64,000 nucleotides of DNA, from assembly GCA_018820765.1 (NCBI GenBank), contig JAHJNN010000012.1:372001-436000 (forward strand), in the 5' to 3' direction. This stretch comes from Gammaproteobacteria bacterium (GTDB lineage Bacteria > Pseudomonadota > Gammaproteobacteria > Burkholderiales > Thiobacillaceae). The position numbers were made by a program, and so were the translations under genes. A model generated the notes under the pieces. The model saw only the letters and a list, made by a program, of their open reading frames with translations, was not told the DNA's origin and did no database searches. Shown one piece after another: positions 39,238 to 48,419 of this stretch (the first letter of the stretch is position 1; each line of letters starts with the position of its first letter).

Positions 39238-39270
39238 AAAAACCCGCCAACCGGCGGGTTTTCTTTTAAT
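39238..39270 (+). terminator. Rho-independent terminator 1 after rpmG
   Basis: ACCCGCC-AA-CCGGCGGGTT with a following TTCTTTT run and a preceding A-run. It lies 20 bases after the rpmG stop. Confidence 0.9.
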
Positions 39271-39273
39271 ACA

Positions 39274-39300
39274 GCCCCGCCAGATGGCGGGTTTTTTTAT
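39274..39300 (+). terminator. Rho-independent terminator 2 after rpmG
   Basis: CCCGCCAGATGGCGGG followed by TTTTTTT. It directly follows the first terminator, giving a tandem pair with near-identical stems. Confidence 0.9.
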
Positions 39301-39340
39301 TGCCTGTCGATGAGGGCAACCCGAAGGTTGCCGTCCGATC

Positions 39341-40513
39341 TTAAGCGTAGCTGCGCAGGCGCACCGAGAACTGCTGCAGCGACTGGATGCCGCTCTCTTC
39401 GGCGCGCTTGCACCAAGCCTGCAACTGCTCCAGCAGCTGCTCGCGGCTGGCGGTGGAACGGCCCCAGATGGCGGCCAGTTCCTGGCGCATGCGATAGACG
39501 GTTTGCAGGCGCTCACTCTTACCCAAGAGGGTCTCGAGCGCGGCCTTGTCAGCCGCAGCCAGCTCGGCTGGCTCCTTGTGCAGCCAGCGGCGGAAGCTGT
39601 CGAAATTCCAGTTCTGCGGCAGGTTCGCCCCGGCCTTCAGCTTGGCGATCTCGGCCTTGCTGTCTGCGCGCACGCTTTTCACGAAGCGCGTCATCACGTC
39701 GTAGCGATGGGTGATGACGGCTTGCAGGGTGTCGAGGTCGCACAGCGGCTTGGCCGGCTGCCATTTCACCGTCGGCGCCAGCTTGCGGATGGTGGCAAGG
39801 CCGACATAGGACATCAGCTTGATGTACATCCAGCCGATGTCGAACTCGTACCACTTATTCGATAGCCGCGCCGAGGTGCCGTAGGCGTGATGGTTGTTGT
39901 GCAGTTCTTCGCCGCCGATGAGGATGCCCCACGGCAGGATATTGGTGCTGGCATCCTCGCTGGCGAAATTGCGATAGCCCCAGTAGTGGCCGATGCCGTT
40001 GATGATGCCGGCGGCGGTGACCGGAATCCAGGCCATTTGCACAGCCCAGATGGTCAGGCCGATGGGGCCGAACAGGGCGAGGTCGATCGCCATCATCAGC
40101 CAGATGCCAGCGGCCGAGTGACGGCTGTAGACGTTGCGTTCCATCCAGTCGTCGGGCGTGCCGTGGCCGTATTTTTCCAGTGTCTCGGCCACTTTGGCCT
40201 CGGCGCGATACAGTTCGGAACCTTCCCAGAAAACCTTCTTGATGCCGCGCGTCTGCGGGCTGTGCGGGTCTTCGGCGGTTTCGCACTTGGCGTGGTGCTT
40301 GCGGTGGATGGAGACCCATTCCTTGGTGACCATGCCGGAGGTGAGCCACAGCCAGAAACGGAAGAAATGGCTGACGACAGGGTGCAGATCGACGGCGCGG
40401 TGCGCCTGCGAGCGGTGCAGAAAAATGGTGACGGCGGCGATGGTGATGTGGGTCAGGCCCAGGGCCGCCAGCACATACCCCCACCAGGGTAAAACCAATA
40501 AACCTAATTGCAT
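39341..40513 (-). CDS. Membrane fatty acid desaturase (acyl-CoA delta-9 type)
   Basis: From ATG 40513 the product is 390 residues; the TTG at 40537 is less likely. The three His boxes of membrane di-iron desaturases are present: HRSQAH, HRKHH and ELHNNHH, with membrane helices before and between them. It introduces a cis double bond into acyl chains using O2, tuning membrane fluidity. The C-terminal 110 residues form an extra helical, charged region beyond the desaturase core. Redox partner genes are not adjacent. Confidence 0.9.
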   Translation of the reverse strand: MQLGLLVLPWWGYVLAALGLTHITIAAVTIFLHRSQAHRAVDLHPVVSHFFRFWLWLTSGMVTKEWVSIHRKHHAKCETAEDPHSPQTRGIKKVFWEGSELYRAEAKVAETLEKYGHGTPDDWMERNVYSRHSAAGIWLMMAIDLALFGPIGLTIWAVQMAWIPVTAAGIINGIGHYWGYRNFASEDASTNILPWGILIGGEELHNNHHAYGTSARLSNKWYEFDIGWMYIKLMSYVGLATIRKLAPTVKWQPAKPLCDLDTLQAVITHRYDVMTRFVKSVRADSKAEIAKLKAGANLPQNWNFDSFRRWLHKEPAELAAADKAALETLLGKSERLQTVYRMRQELAAIWGRSTASREQLLEQLQAWCKRAEESGIQSLQQFSVRLRSYA

Positions 40514-40769
40514 TTCAAATTTCCTGAAAAAGGACAATATCGTCCAGTAATGTACGGATAAACCCCATGAAAATCAAGGATTATTCGCGATTTGGCCAGC
40601 GCCCGGGCCCGGAGAGCCACCCACTGCGGAAAGGGAATTTCGATCCCGGAGGCCTTGAAAGCTTCGCCTGATCGCCTGGCAGATGCCGAACGGAAAATTC
40701 TTTCATAGGACAGCCGCCGCGGCAGCGCAACCCGACATTGCACGATCAGACCCGCTTCGGCTGCCCGGG

Positions 40770-41984
40770 CTAGAAGTTCAGCGTGAGTTGCGCGGAGAGA
40801 ATGTCGACCGAGGCGTCATAGCTGCCGTTGAGCGTCGTGCCGTTATCGACGCTCTGCAAACCCGGGGAATTGACGAACAGGTGCGCATAGCCGAAATCGA
40901 GCACGCTCTGCCGCGACAGCCGGTACTGGCCGCCGACGGCCACCCAGGTGCGCGCGCCATCGGGGATGCGGGGGGTGCGGTAAACATCCGACACCGGCGC
41001 TTCGTCGTACGCGACGCCGCCGCGCAGGCTCAATTGGTCGCTCATGTGCCAGGTCGCGCCCAGCGAATAGCGCAGGATGTCCTCCCAGTTCTCGACCGTA
41101 GTCTTGTTGACGGTGCCACGGATGGGCAGATCGTCGAAATCGCTCCAGCCGGTCCAGGTCACGTCGGCCAGCAGATCCCATCTGGGGGACAGCTTGTGGA
41201 AAAGGCTCAGCGATGCGCTGTCCGGCAGGGTGACTGCCGCGGTCACCGGGCCGTTGAGCGCGCCCACCACGGGGTCGGACGCGCTGGACGTGCCTTCCAG
41301 CGTGTAGTCCACTTCGGAACGGTAGGACAAGCCCAGGCGGGTGGCGGGGGTGAGCTGCCACAGCGCGCCCAGGTTGTAGCCCCAGCCGTAATCGTCCCCC
41401 TTGATGGTGACCAGCGGGACGGGCGCGGGGAGCGGCTGCCGGTGGGTCAGCGTTGCCTCGACCCACTGGAGGTTGAGTCCCGCGCCGAGCGACAGGGTCT
41501 CTCTGAACTTGTAGGCGATGGACGGATTGATGTTGATGGTTTTCACTTCCGACTTGATGGCCTGGTAGCGGCCGATCCAGTTGGAGTCGTATTCGGTCTT
41601 GAGGCCGAACGGGCTGTTCAAGCCAAGTCCCAGATGCACCTGCGGCGTCAGCCGAAACGCAAAATAGGCATTGGGCACGACGGCCAAGCCGCCGGCATCC
41701 CCCCCGTCCCCGCCGCCGATGGCGGGGGTCACCGTTCCCGAAAACTCGGCCTTGGCTTTGATTAGATGCCCCGCCACCACAAGCTGCCGGTCAGGCAGCT
41801 GCGTCATGCCCGCGGGGTTGAAGAACACGGTGCTGGCGTCCTGCGCCACGGCGGCGGCACCGGCGTAGGCGTTGCCCAGGCCGCTGGCGTTCTGTTCGAT
41901 CAGGGCAAAGCCTGCGGCGTGCGAAAAACCGGCACAGCCGGCCAGGGCCAGGCCTGCGGCCAGGCGATGAATACGATGCGACAT
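40770..41984 (-). CDS. FadL/OmpP1-family outer-membrane transporter
   Basis: The 404-residue porin-like protein starts MSHRIHRLAAGLALAG, with a signal peptide cut after SHA. The mature N-terminus AGFALIEQNASGLGNAYAGA followed by FFNPAGMTQLP is the FadL hatch signature. The last residue is Phe (SAQLTLNF), typical of outer-membrane barrels. It probably takes up long-chain fatty acids or other hydrophobic molecules. The next gene on the strand upstream is an acyl-CoA synthetase, which supports fatty acids. The 256-bp stretch 40514-40769 holds no gene. Confidence 0.9.
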   Translation of the reverse strand: MSHRIHRLAAGLALAGCAGFSHAAGFALIEQNASGLGNAYAGAAAVAQDASTVFFNPAGMTQLPDRQLVVAGHLIKAKAEFSGTVTPAIGGGDGGDAGGLAVVPNAYFAFRLTPQVHLGLGLNSPFGLKTEYDSNWIGRYQAIKSEVKTININPSIAYKFRETLSLGAGLNLQWVEATLTHRQPLPAPVPLVTIKGDDYGWGYNLGALWQLTPATRLGLSYRSEVDYTLEGTSSASDPVVGALNGPVTAAVTLPDSASLSLFHKLSPRWDLLADVTWTGWSDFDDLPIRGTVNKTTVENWEDILRYSLGATWHMSDQLSLRGGVAYDEAPVSDVYRTPRIPDGARTWVAVGGQYRLSRQSVLDFGYAHLFVNSPGLQSVDNGTTLNGSYDASVDILSAQLTLNF

Positions 41985-42009
41985 ACAAGTTCTCCGTTGA
42001 GTATTGGAA

Positions 42010-43827
42010 TTATCCGCGCGCGAAATCAGCATACATGGCCTCGACCACCGCGCGATAGCGGTCGAGCACCTGGTTGCGCCTGACCTTGAGGGTGGGGGTG
42101 AGGAGGCCCTCGTCCACCGTCCACGGCTTGAGTTCCAGATGCAGGCGACGGATCTGGGCATAGCCCGGGAAATGCCTGAGATGATGCGCCACGCGCTGGG
42201 TGAGCGCCTTCACCACCCTGGGGTCGCGCAATGCCGCGGGCTGGCGCGGATCGACATGGAGGCTGGCGGCAAACGCCTGCCAGTGCTCCTCGTTCAGCAC
42301 GGTCAGCGCAGCCAGAAAGGGCTTGCCTTCGCCCACGATCATCACCTGATCGAACAGCGGATCGAGCAGGAGGGTGGATTCCATTTCGGTAGGGGGCACC
42401 TTCTCGCCATTGTTCAGCACGATGATGTCCTTGATGCGCCCGATGATCGCGTAATGACCGTGGGCATCGACGCTCGCCTGGTCGCCGCTGTGCAGCCAGC
42501 CCTCGGCATCGATCATGGCGCGGGTGGCGGCCTCGTCCTTCCAGTAGCCGCGCATCACGCAGCGGCTGCGCGTGAGCAGCTCGTCGTTGTCGCCGATCTT
42601 CACCTCGACGCCGGGCATGGGCTGGCCGATGCTGGCGGGCACGTTGGAATCGGGGCGGTTCACGCACACCACCGGGCCGGTTTCGGTGAGACCGTAGCCC
42701 TGGTAGATCGGCACGCCCAGCCCGATGAAGACCTGCGCAATCTCGGGCGACAGCGCCGCGCCGCCGGAAATCGCCAGCCGCAGCCGCCCGCCCAGTTTCT
42801 GCGTGACATTCCCCGCCACCAGTTTGTGCAGCAGCGGCCACAGCAGCAGCTCGGGGTGCCAGCCCGCCCGCCCCTGCTCACGCTCGAAGCGCCGCCAGCC
42901 CACCCGCACCGCCAGCTTGAACAGCAACCGGGCGAGCAGGCCTTTCTTCGCCAGCCCGTCCTGGATGCGGCCGTAAACGCGTTCGTAGATGCGCGGCACC
43001 GAGATCAGCACGGTGGGGCGAATGGCCTGCAGATCCTGCGCCAGCTGGGCGATCGAGCGCGCATAGGCGACTTCGGCACCGAGCAGCATCGGCAGGTAGT
43101 AACCGCCGGTGCGCTCCAGCGTATGGGAAAGCGGCAGAAAGGAGAGGAACACTTCGTGCGGCCCGAAATCGGCGCACTGCGACGCATAGAACGCGTTCCA
43201 CAGCAGGTTTTCGTGCGTCAGCATCACGCCCTTGGGTCGCCCGGTGGTGCCCGAGGTGTAGACGATGCTGGCCAGCAGGTCGGCAGAAAGCGCGCGCTCC
43301 GGAAGCGGTGTGCCGACCGCGGCGGCCAGCCAGTCGGTGGCCACCACGAAGCGCGGACTCCAGTCCGCCAGGCCGTTGTCCGGCGCGACCAGGCTGACGA
43401 TGCGTTGCAGGCTCTTGGCCGAGCCGGCGATTTCGGCCAGCTTCTTGTGCTGGAATTTGCCTTCGACCAGCAGCAGCCTGGCGTCGGCATGGTCAAGGAT
43501 ATAGGCCGCGCTGTCGGGGCGGTCGTCGAGATACAGGGGCACCGTCACCAGGCCCAGCGCCAGCGCGGCCTGGTCGAAGATCACCCATTCGACGCTGTTT
43601 TTCAGCATCACCGCCACACGGTCGCCGGGGGCCAGTCCCTCCTTCGCCAGGGCGGCCTGCCAGCGTGCCACCTCGGCCGCCACCTGCGTCCAGGTGAAGC
43701 TGATCCAGGTGCCGCGCACCTCGTCGAACTGGCGGTAGGCAACCTGGTCCGGCGTCGCCGCGACGCGTGCGCGGAACAGGCCGCACAGCGTGCCGAGCGT
43801 GTCGGGATGGAGCGGCGCTGCAGTCAT
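42010..43827 (-). CDS. Long-chain acyl-CoA synthetase (AMP-forming)
   Basis: The 605-residue adenylating enzyme carries the AMP-binding motif YTSGTTGRPKGVMLTHENL (about residue 190), GYGLTETGPVVC and the C-terminal domain with GYWKDEAATRAM and GRIKDIIVLNNGEKV. It activates fatty acids to acyl-CoA in the cytosol or at the membrane. It lies 25 bases upstream of the FadL gene on the same strand, so uptake and activation are probably co-expressed. Confidence 0.9.
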   Translation of the reverse strand: MTAAPLHPDTLGTLCGLFRARVAATPDQVAYRQFDEVRGTWISFTWTQVAAEVARWQAALAKEGLAPGDRVAVMLKNSVEWVIFDQAALALGLVTVPLYLDDRPDSAAYILDHADARLLLVEGKFQHKKLAEIAGSAKSLQRIVSLVAPDNGLADWSPRFVVATDWLAAAVGTPLPERALSADLLASIVYTSGTTGRPKGVMLTHENLLWNAFYASQCADFGPHEVFLSFLPLSHTLERTGGYYLPMLLGAEVAYARSIAQLAQDLQAIRPTVLISVPRIYERVYGRIQDGLAKKGLLARLLFKLAVRVGWRRFEREQGRAGWHPELLLWPLLHKLVAGNVTQKLGGRLRLAISGGAALSPEIAQVFIGLGVPIYQGYGLTETGPVVCVNRPDSNVPASIGQPMPGVEVKIGDNDELLTRSRCVMRGYWKDEAATRAMIDAEGWLHSGDQASVDAHGHYAIIGRIKDIIVLNNGEKVPPTEMESTLLLDPLFDQVMIVGEGKPFLAALTVLNEEHWQAFAASLHVDPRQPAALRDPRVVKALTQRVAHHLRHFPGYAQIRRLHLELKPWTVDEGLLTPTLKVRRNQVLDRYRAVVEAMYADFARG

Positions 43828-43888
43828 GTCAGGTCATCAAGCCAACCGGAAGGAAACGCCGTATAGATAGCGGCAAAGCCCGCACGGG

Positions 43889-45136
43889 TCAATTGGCGTT
43901 CTTGACCAGGACGGCGGCAAAAAAGCCGTCCGTCCCATGCACGGCAGGCGACAGCTTCAGCATGGCGCCGGTGTCGAGCGGAATCCTGTTCTGCGCCAGC
44001 AACTCGTTCACCGGCAGCAGGCTGAAGCCGCCTTCCGCCAGCAGCGCCTCGACGATGGCCTCATTTTCTTCCGGCAGCAGGCTGCAGGTGGCATACACCA
44101 GGCGGCCACCGGGCTTCAGCAGTTTCGCGGCCGCGCGCAGGATGGCAGCCTGTTTCTGCGTCAGCTCTACCACGGACTCGGGCGACTGGCGAAATTTCAG
44201 GTCGGGGTTGCGGCGCAGCGTGCCCAGTCCGGAGCACGGCGCATCGACCAGCACGCGGTCGAGTTTGCCGGCCAGCCGCTTCACCCGGGTGTCGTTTTCG
44301 GAAGCGATCAATTGCGGCATCACGTTGGACAGCCCCGAACGCGCCAGCCGCGGCTTCAGGTTGGCGAGCCGTTTTTCCGCTACGTCGAAGGCATACAGGC
44401 GCCCGGTCGACGCCATCATGGCGCCGATGGCGAGCGTCTTGCCGCCGGCGCCGGCGCAGAAGTCGCACACCATCTCGCCGCGCCGCGCACCGAGCAGCAG
44501 GGCCAGCAGCTGGCTGCCCTCGTCCTGCACTTCCAGGCTGCCGTCGAGAAACAGCGGATGGCGGTTGATCGCCGGATGGTCCTTGAAGCGGATGCCCCAG
44601 GGCGAATAGGGCGTCGCTTCGACCGCCAGCCCTTCCGCCTGCAATTGCGCCAGCACGCTGTCGCGGCTGGCCTTGTGCGCATTCACCCGCACGTCGAGCG
44701 GCGCCGGCTGCTGCAGCGCGCGGCCGAGCGCGAGGATGTCGGCGTCGCTCATCGACTGCTGCAGCTTTTCGATGACCCAGTCGGGCAGTTCGGCCGCCAC
44801 GGCCAGCGGCAGCGCGTCGGTCTTGGCATTGCGAATGTGGTCGACGAGTTCGGGCTTGGCGAATTTTTCCAGTGTCGCGCCGCTCATGCCGCGCGACTTG
44901 ATCAGCCAGGCGATGATGAGCGTGCGCGGATTGGCCGCCGGCACCACCACCGACAGATAGCGATAGCGGCGCAGCACGCCGAACACGGCCTCGGCCACGA
45001 ACGCGCGGTCATGCGAGCCGAGCTTTTTGTGCTCGCGGAAAAACGCCGACAGCACGGCGTCGGCCGGACGTTTGAAATCCAGCACCAGATCGAGCGCCTG
45101 GGTGGCGAGTTGCAGCAGCGGCGGAGTGAGTTCCAT
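43889..45136 (-). CDS. RsmB-like rRNA (cytosine-C5) methyltransferase
   Basis: The 415-residue protein has an N-terminal NusB-like helical region (about 1-135) and a Rossmann methylase. SAM motif I is CDFCAGAGGKTLAIGAMM, motif IV DAPCSGLGTLRRNPD, and motif VI YATCSLLPEENE with the catalytic Cys. It probably methylates 16S rRNA cytosine. No fmt or def neighbour, the usual company of rsmB, is seen, so the exact target is not certain. Confidence 0.88.
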   Translation of the reverse strand: MELTPPLLQLATQALDLVLDFKRPADAVLSAFFREHKKLGSHDRAFVAEAVFGVLRRYRYLSVVVPAANPRTLIIAWLIKSRGMSGATLEKFAKPELVDHIRNAKTDALPLAVAAELPDWVIEKLQQSMSDADILALGRALQQPAPLDVRVNAHKASRDSVLAQLQAEGLAVEATPYSPWGIRFKDHPAINRHPLFLDGSLEVQDEGSQLLALLLGARRGEMVCDFCAGAGGKTLAIGAMMASTGRLYAFDVAEKRLANLKPRLARSGLSNVMPQLIASENDTRVKRLAGKLDRVLVDAPCSGLGTLRRNPDLKFRQSPESVVELTQKQAAILRAAAKLLKPGGRLVYATCSLLPEENEAIVEALLAEGGFSLLPVNELLAQNRIPLDTGAMLKLSPAVHGTDGFFAAVLVKNAN

Positions 45137-45186
45137 CAGGGAGGGGCAGGCAGGTTGGCAGGCGGCAGGGGCATCCCCGCCGGGAT

Positions 45187-45489
45187 TTATTCGTCTTCGC
45201 CGAGCTCGGGGTCCCAGCCCTTTTCACGCGCGCGATCCACCGCCATCTGGTACAGGGTGGTGTGGCGCTCGCGCAGTCCGGGCGGCAGGCGGCTCGGCAG
45301 GTTGCCGTATTTGTCCCACTCGGCTTCGATTTTTTCCGTCAATGCCTGCATCTGCCCCAGCTGCCAGCCGGCGCAGTCCTCGGATTCGGGAATGAAGCCG
45401 AACAGCCAGCCGTCGAGCACGACGCGCGCCAGCATGGTGACGCCGTGCTTGTCCTGGTAGAAACCGGGGTAGGTCATTTTGTTGTTCAT
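45187..45489 (-). CDS. Uncharacterised conserved-looking protein
   Basis: The 100-residue product starts at ATG 45489 (MNNKMTYPGFYQDKHGVTML). It has no signal peptide, membrane helix or metal motif. It is acidic at the end (WDPELGEDE), with an aromatic N-terminal half (VLDGWLFGFIPESEDCAGW). Its stop lies 50 bases before the methylase start. I do not recognise a family with known function. Confidence 0.65.
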   Translation of the reverse strand: MNNKMTYPGFYQDKHGVTMLARVVLDGWLFGFIPESEDCAGWQLGQMQALTEKIEAEWDKYGNLPSRLPPGLRERHTTLYQMAVDRAREKGWDPELGEDE

Positions 45490-45640
45490 GGCTGCGAGTG
45501 GATCTTGTCGTCGTAGGGAAAAGCTGCCATGGCCGGCAGCGGCATCGAGACAGCGCGTCCGCATGCGCCAGACGCGAGAATTTCCGGTCTTCGGGCTTTA
45601 TGGGCGCATCGGCGAAAGAAGCGCAAGGATACCACCAAGC

Positions 45641-46696
45641 TCAGCCCAAACGCTTGTGCACCAGCCATTCGCGCCAGATCGCCACCGACACGGCGAGCAG
45701 CACCGGCCCCAGGAACAGGCCGATCAGGCCGAAGGCATTGAGGCCGCCGAGCACCCCCAGGAACACCAGCAGGAAGGGAATCCGTGTCGGCCCGCTGATC
45801 ACGAGCGGGCGGATCAGGTTGTCGACCCAGCTCACCACCAGCGCCCCCCACAGGAACAGGCCCAGCGCCGCCTGGGTTTCGCCGTGCGCCAGCAGGCCCA
45901 GCGACAACCCGATCCACACCACCGGGCCGACGAAGGGGATCAGCGACACCAGCGCGGTGACCATCCCCCACAACGCCGGTGCGGACACCCCCGCCACCCA
46001 GTAACCGAGCCCGGCGAGCAGCCCCTGCGCCAGCGCGGTGAGCACGATGCCGAACACCACCGCGCGCACCGTCACGCCGACCGCCTGGATGTAGCCGCGC
46101 GCCGCCTCGCCCAGCCAGCGCGTGGCCACCCCGCGAAACTGCGCCAGCACGCTGTCGCCATGGCGATACAGGAAGAACAGCGCGAACACCGCCAGGCCGA
46201 ATTTCGCCGCGTTGCGGCCGACGCCGCCGACCAGCGTCTTCAGCGAAGTGAAATCGGTGAGCCCCAGGGCATCGATCTGCGCGCGCACCCAGGCCGGATC
46301 GGCCTGGACGCGCTGGTACTGCGCGGCGATCCATTCCCCGCCCGGCCACGCGCGCACGCCGGCAGGCAGCGGCGGCAAGCCGTGGGTAGCCAGCTGCTTG
46401 AGGGTAGCCGAGGCCACCGCCACATCCTCCACCACCATGAACATCACCCACAGCAGCGGCAGCAACAGGGTCGCCGCCACCGCCAGCGTCATCAGCAGCG
46501 CGGCGAGGTTGTCGCGCCCGGGCAGGCGCTCACGCAGCCACTGATGCAGAGGCCAGGTGGCGTACGCGAGTATCCCCGCCCAGGCCAGGGAGGCGAGAAA
46601 CGGCGACAGCACCCAGAAGGTCAGCCCGAAAATGGAGACCAGGAACGCAAACGCCGCGATGCGGCGGACGAGCGGGGAGTCGATGTCGATCGGCAT
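45641..46696 (-). CDS. AI-2E-family (PerM-like) membrane permease
   Basis: The 351-residue protein has about eight hydrophobic helices, with the C-terminal family region SLIPFVGPVVWIGLSLGLL and VSWVDNLIRPLVISGPTRIP. Family members export autoinducer-2 or exchange ions with protons; the substrate here is unknown. A MITE-like element begins 14 bases upstream of its start codon, so the promoter may lie inside that element. Confidence 0.87.
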   Translation of the reverse strand: MPIDIDSPLVRRIAAFAFLVSIFGLTFWVLSPFLASLAWAGILAYATWPLHQWLRERLPGRDNLAALLMTLAVAATLLLPLLWVMFMVVEDVAVASATLKQLATHGLPPLPAGVRAWPGGEWIAAQYQRVQADPAWVRAQIDALGLTDFTSLKTLVGGVGRNAAKFGLAVFALFFLYRHGDSVLAQFRGVATRWLGEAARGYIQAVGVTVRAVVFGIVLTALAQGLLAGLGYWVAGVSAPALWGMVTALVSLIPFVGPVVWIGLSLGLLAHGETQAALGLFLWGALVVSWVDNLIRPLVISGPTRIPFLLVFLGVLGGLNAFGLIGLFLGPVLLAVSVAIWREWLVHKRLG

Positions 46697-46710
46697 GGAT
46701 GCCCTCCGGC

Positions 46711-46897
46711 TAGTGTCCTGAGTTGGAAATTCGTGACTGAATGCAAGCCATGAGTTTGCCTGTGCGCAATAAAAACGACGAGACCGTTTTCAGCCGCGAA
46801 GCCGAGTGCAGCCGGGTTGGCACCCGGCGAGCACGGCGACAAAGGGGGGGAGCGGTCTCGTCGTTTTTATGTCGCGAATATCCAACTCAGGACACCA
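46711..46897. repeat. MITE-like element upstream of the PerM-like gene
   Basis: The ends carry inverted repeats with core GTGTCCTGAGTTGGA (46713 and, inverted, to 46895), continuing to ATTCG with one mismatch. A second, inner inverted repeat is AAAACGACGAGACCG near 46770 and CGGTCTCGTCGTTTT near 46853. The element is 187 bp and has no gene. Its end resembles that of the element at 1174 (TAGTGTC-TGA-T--GAAAT). Confidence 0.75.
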
Positions 46898-46940
46898 GGG
46901 TCAAGTCCGGCGTCCAGCCCTTCCCTGGCCGGGTTCAGGT

Positions 46941-47816
46941 TTACTGCAATGCGCGCAGGGCGGCGATGCGCTCTTCCAGCGGCGGGTGCGTCATGAGCAG
47001 GCGCTTCAGCCCGTGGGCGCCGCCGCCGGCGATGCCGAACGCCGCCATTTTCTCCGGCAGCGGTGCCGGATGCAGACTGTTCAGGCGCTCCAGCGCGGCG
47101 ATCATCGCGCCGCCCCCGGCCAGGCTGGCGCCGCCGCGGTCGGCGCGGAATTCGCGCTGCCGCGAGAACCACATGACGATGATCGACGCCAGGATGCCCA
47201 GCACCACCTGCGCAATGATCGAGGTGATGTAATACGCCGGGCCGTAGCCGCGTTCGGTCTTGAACACGACGCGATCGACGGTGTGGCCGATGACGCGCGA
47301 CAGGAAGATCACAAAGGTGTTCACCACGCCCTGGATCAGCGTCAGCGTGACCATGTCGCCGTTGGCGATGTGGGCGATCTCATGCCCGATGACCGCTTCG
47401 GCCTCGGGGCGCGTCATCTGTTGCAAGAGGCCGGAGGACACGGCGACCAGCGAACTGTTGCGGGTCATGCCGGTGGCGAAGGCGTTGGGCTCGGGCGAAT
47501 CGAAAATCCCGACCTCGGGCATGCCGATGCCGGCATCGGCTGCAAATTTCTTCACGGTCTCGACCAGCCAGAACTCGGTCGAGTTCGACGGCGTCTCGAT
47601 CACCCGCACGCCCATCGATTTTTTCGCCATCCACTTGGAAATGGCGAGCGAAATGAACGAACCGCCAAAACCCATCACCGCGGCAAAAATCAGCAGCGAG
47701 GTCAGGTTCAGCCCCTGTTCGTTGAGATAAGGCTCGACCCCAAGAATGCGCATGGTGATCGACAGCACCAGCAGGATGGCAATGTTGGTAGCAAGAAAGA
47801 GGGCAATACGTTTCAT
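46941..47816 (-). CDS. htpX: HtpX membrane zinc metalloprotease
   Basis: The 291-residue M48 protease has two N-terminal helices (about 5-55), the zinc motif [15 protein letters not shown] (about residue 140) and the downstream Glu in FRADRGGA. Two more helices lie between. It degrades misfolded inner-membrane proteins alongside FtsH. The length matches E. coli HtpX (293). Confidence 0.95.
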   Translation of the reverse strand: MKRIALFLATNIAILLVLSITMRILGVEPYLNEQGLNLTSLLIFAAVMGFGGSFISLAISKWMAKKSMGVRVIETPSNSTEFWLVETVKKFAADAGIGMPEVGIFDSPEPNAFATGMTRNSSLVAVSSGLLQQMTRPEAEAVIGHEIAHIANGDMVTLTLIQGVVNTFVIFLSRVIGHTVDRVVFKTERGYGPAYYITSIIAQVVLGILASIIVMWFSRQREFRADRGGASLAGGGAMIAALERLNSLHPAPLPEKMAAFGIAGGGAHGLKRLLMTHPPLEERIAALRALQ

Positions 47817-47897
47817 CAGGTACTCCAGTGGGAAATCCGGACAGCGAACGTGCTTAAGATGGTGTTGCCTTGCAGGAGTTCAAGGCGGGTGCGGCCA

Positions 47898-48419
47898 TTA
47901 TCCCAGACCGGACGACATATCATGTGCGACGCCGGCAACCGGCACCAGCTGGCCTACCACCTCGGCAAGCGTCATCACCCGGAAAAGCGGCGCGCAGCGG
48001 CGACGCATCTTGAGCACCGCACGGTCCTTGCTGACCAAGCCCTGTGCCCCGCTTGCCGCAGCCAGTTCGATGAACTTCTGGTCGTCGGGGTCGCTGCAGC
48101 GCGGCATACGACTCCACACGGGTTTCAGTTCGTAGTGGATCGGAGTCCCCTTGTGGGGCAACTCGGCGTCCGTACCTGCGGAATCAGCCTTAATCGACAG
48201 CGCCTGATAGCGCGCCACCAGCGCCGCCTGTTGTGTGGGCTCCAATGCGAATTCCGGATACGCCAGCACCCGCCGCCACTCCTCCAGCGTGGCATCCGTC
48301 ACCACACAGCGTATGCGCCCGGCTTCCAGCGCATGCAGCAAGGGGCGAGCCGCCGCGTCGTCGAAATGCAGCAGGTCGAGCACCACATTGGTGTCGAATA
48401 CCAACAGCGGTTCAGCCAA
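47898..48419 (-). CDS. PIN-domain protein (toxin-like) with an in-frame palindromic insertion
   Basis: The frame reads LAEPLLVFDTNVVLDLLHFD from a TTG at 48419 that overlaps the thioredoxin stop; a TTG at 48437 is an alternative. PIN nucleases use conserved acidic residues: Asp in VFDTNVVLD, Glu in ATLEEWRRVL and the Asp pair in CSDPDDQKFIELA. About residues 93-110 (KGTPIHYELKPVWSRMPR) are encoded by a 46-bp palindrome also found at 16508. Without it the protein would pass from the helix ending SIKA straight to PRCSDPDD. No antitoxin gene adjoins, so a toxin role is unproven. Confidence 0.8.
   Translation of the reverse strand: MAEPLLVFDTNVVLDLLHFDDAAARPLLHALEAGRIRCVVTDATLEEWRRVLAYPEFALEPTQQAALVARYQALSIKADSAGTDAELPHKGTPIHYELKPVWSRMPRCSDPDDQKFIELAAASGAQGLVSKDRAVLKMRRRCAPLFRVMTLAEVVGQLVPVAGVAHDMSSGLG
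48103..48148 (-). repeat. 46-bp palindromic element (copy inside the PIN gene)
   Basis: GGCATACGACTCCACACG and CGTAGTGGATCGGAGTCC are identical to the arms of the element at 16508-16553 (reverse strand) and have the same ten-base separation. Five of the ten centre bases differ. It is read in frame as GTPIHYELKPVWSRMP without a stop. Confidence 0.85.
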
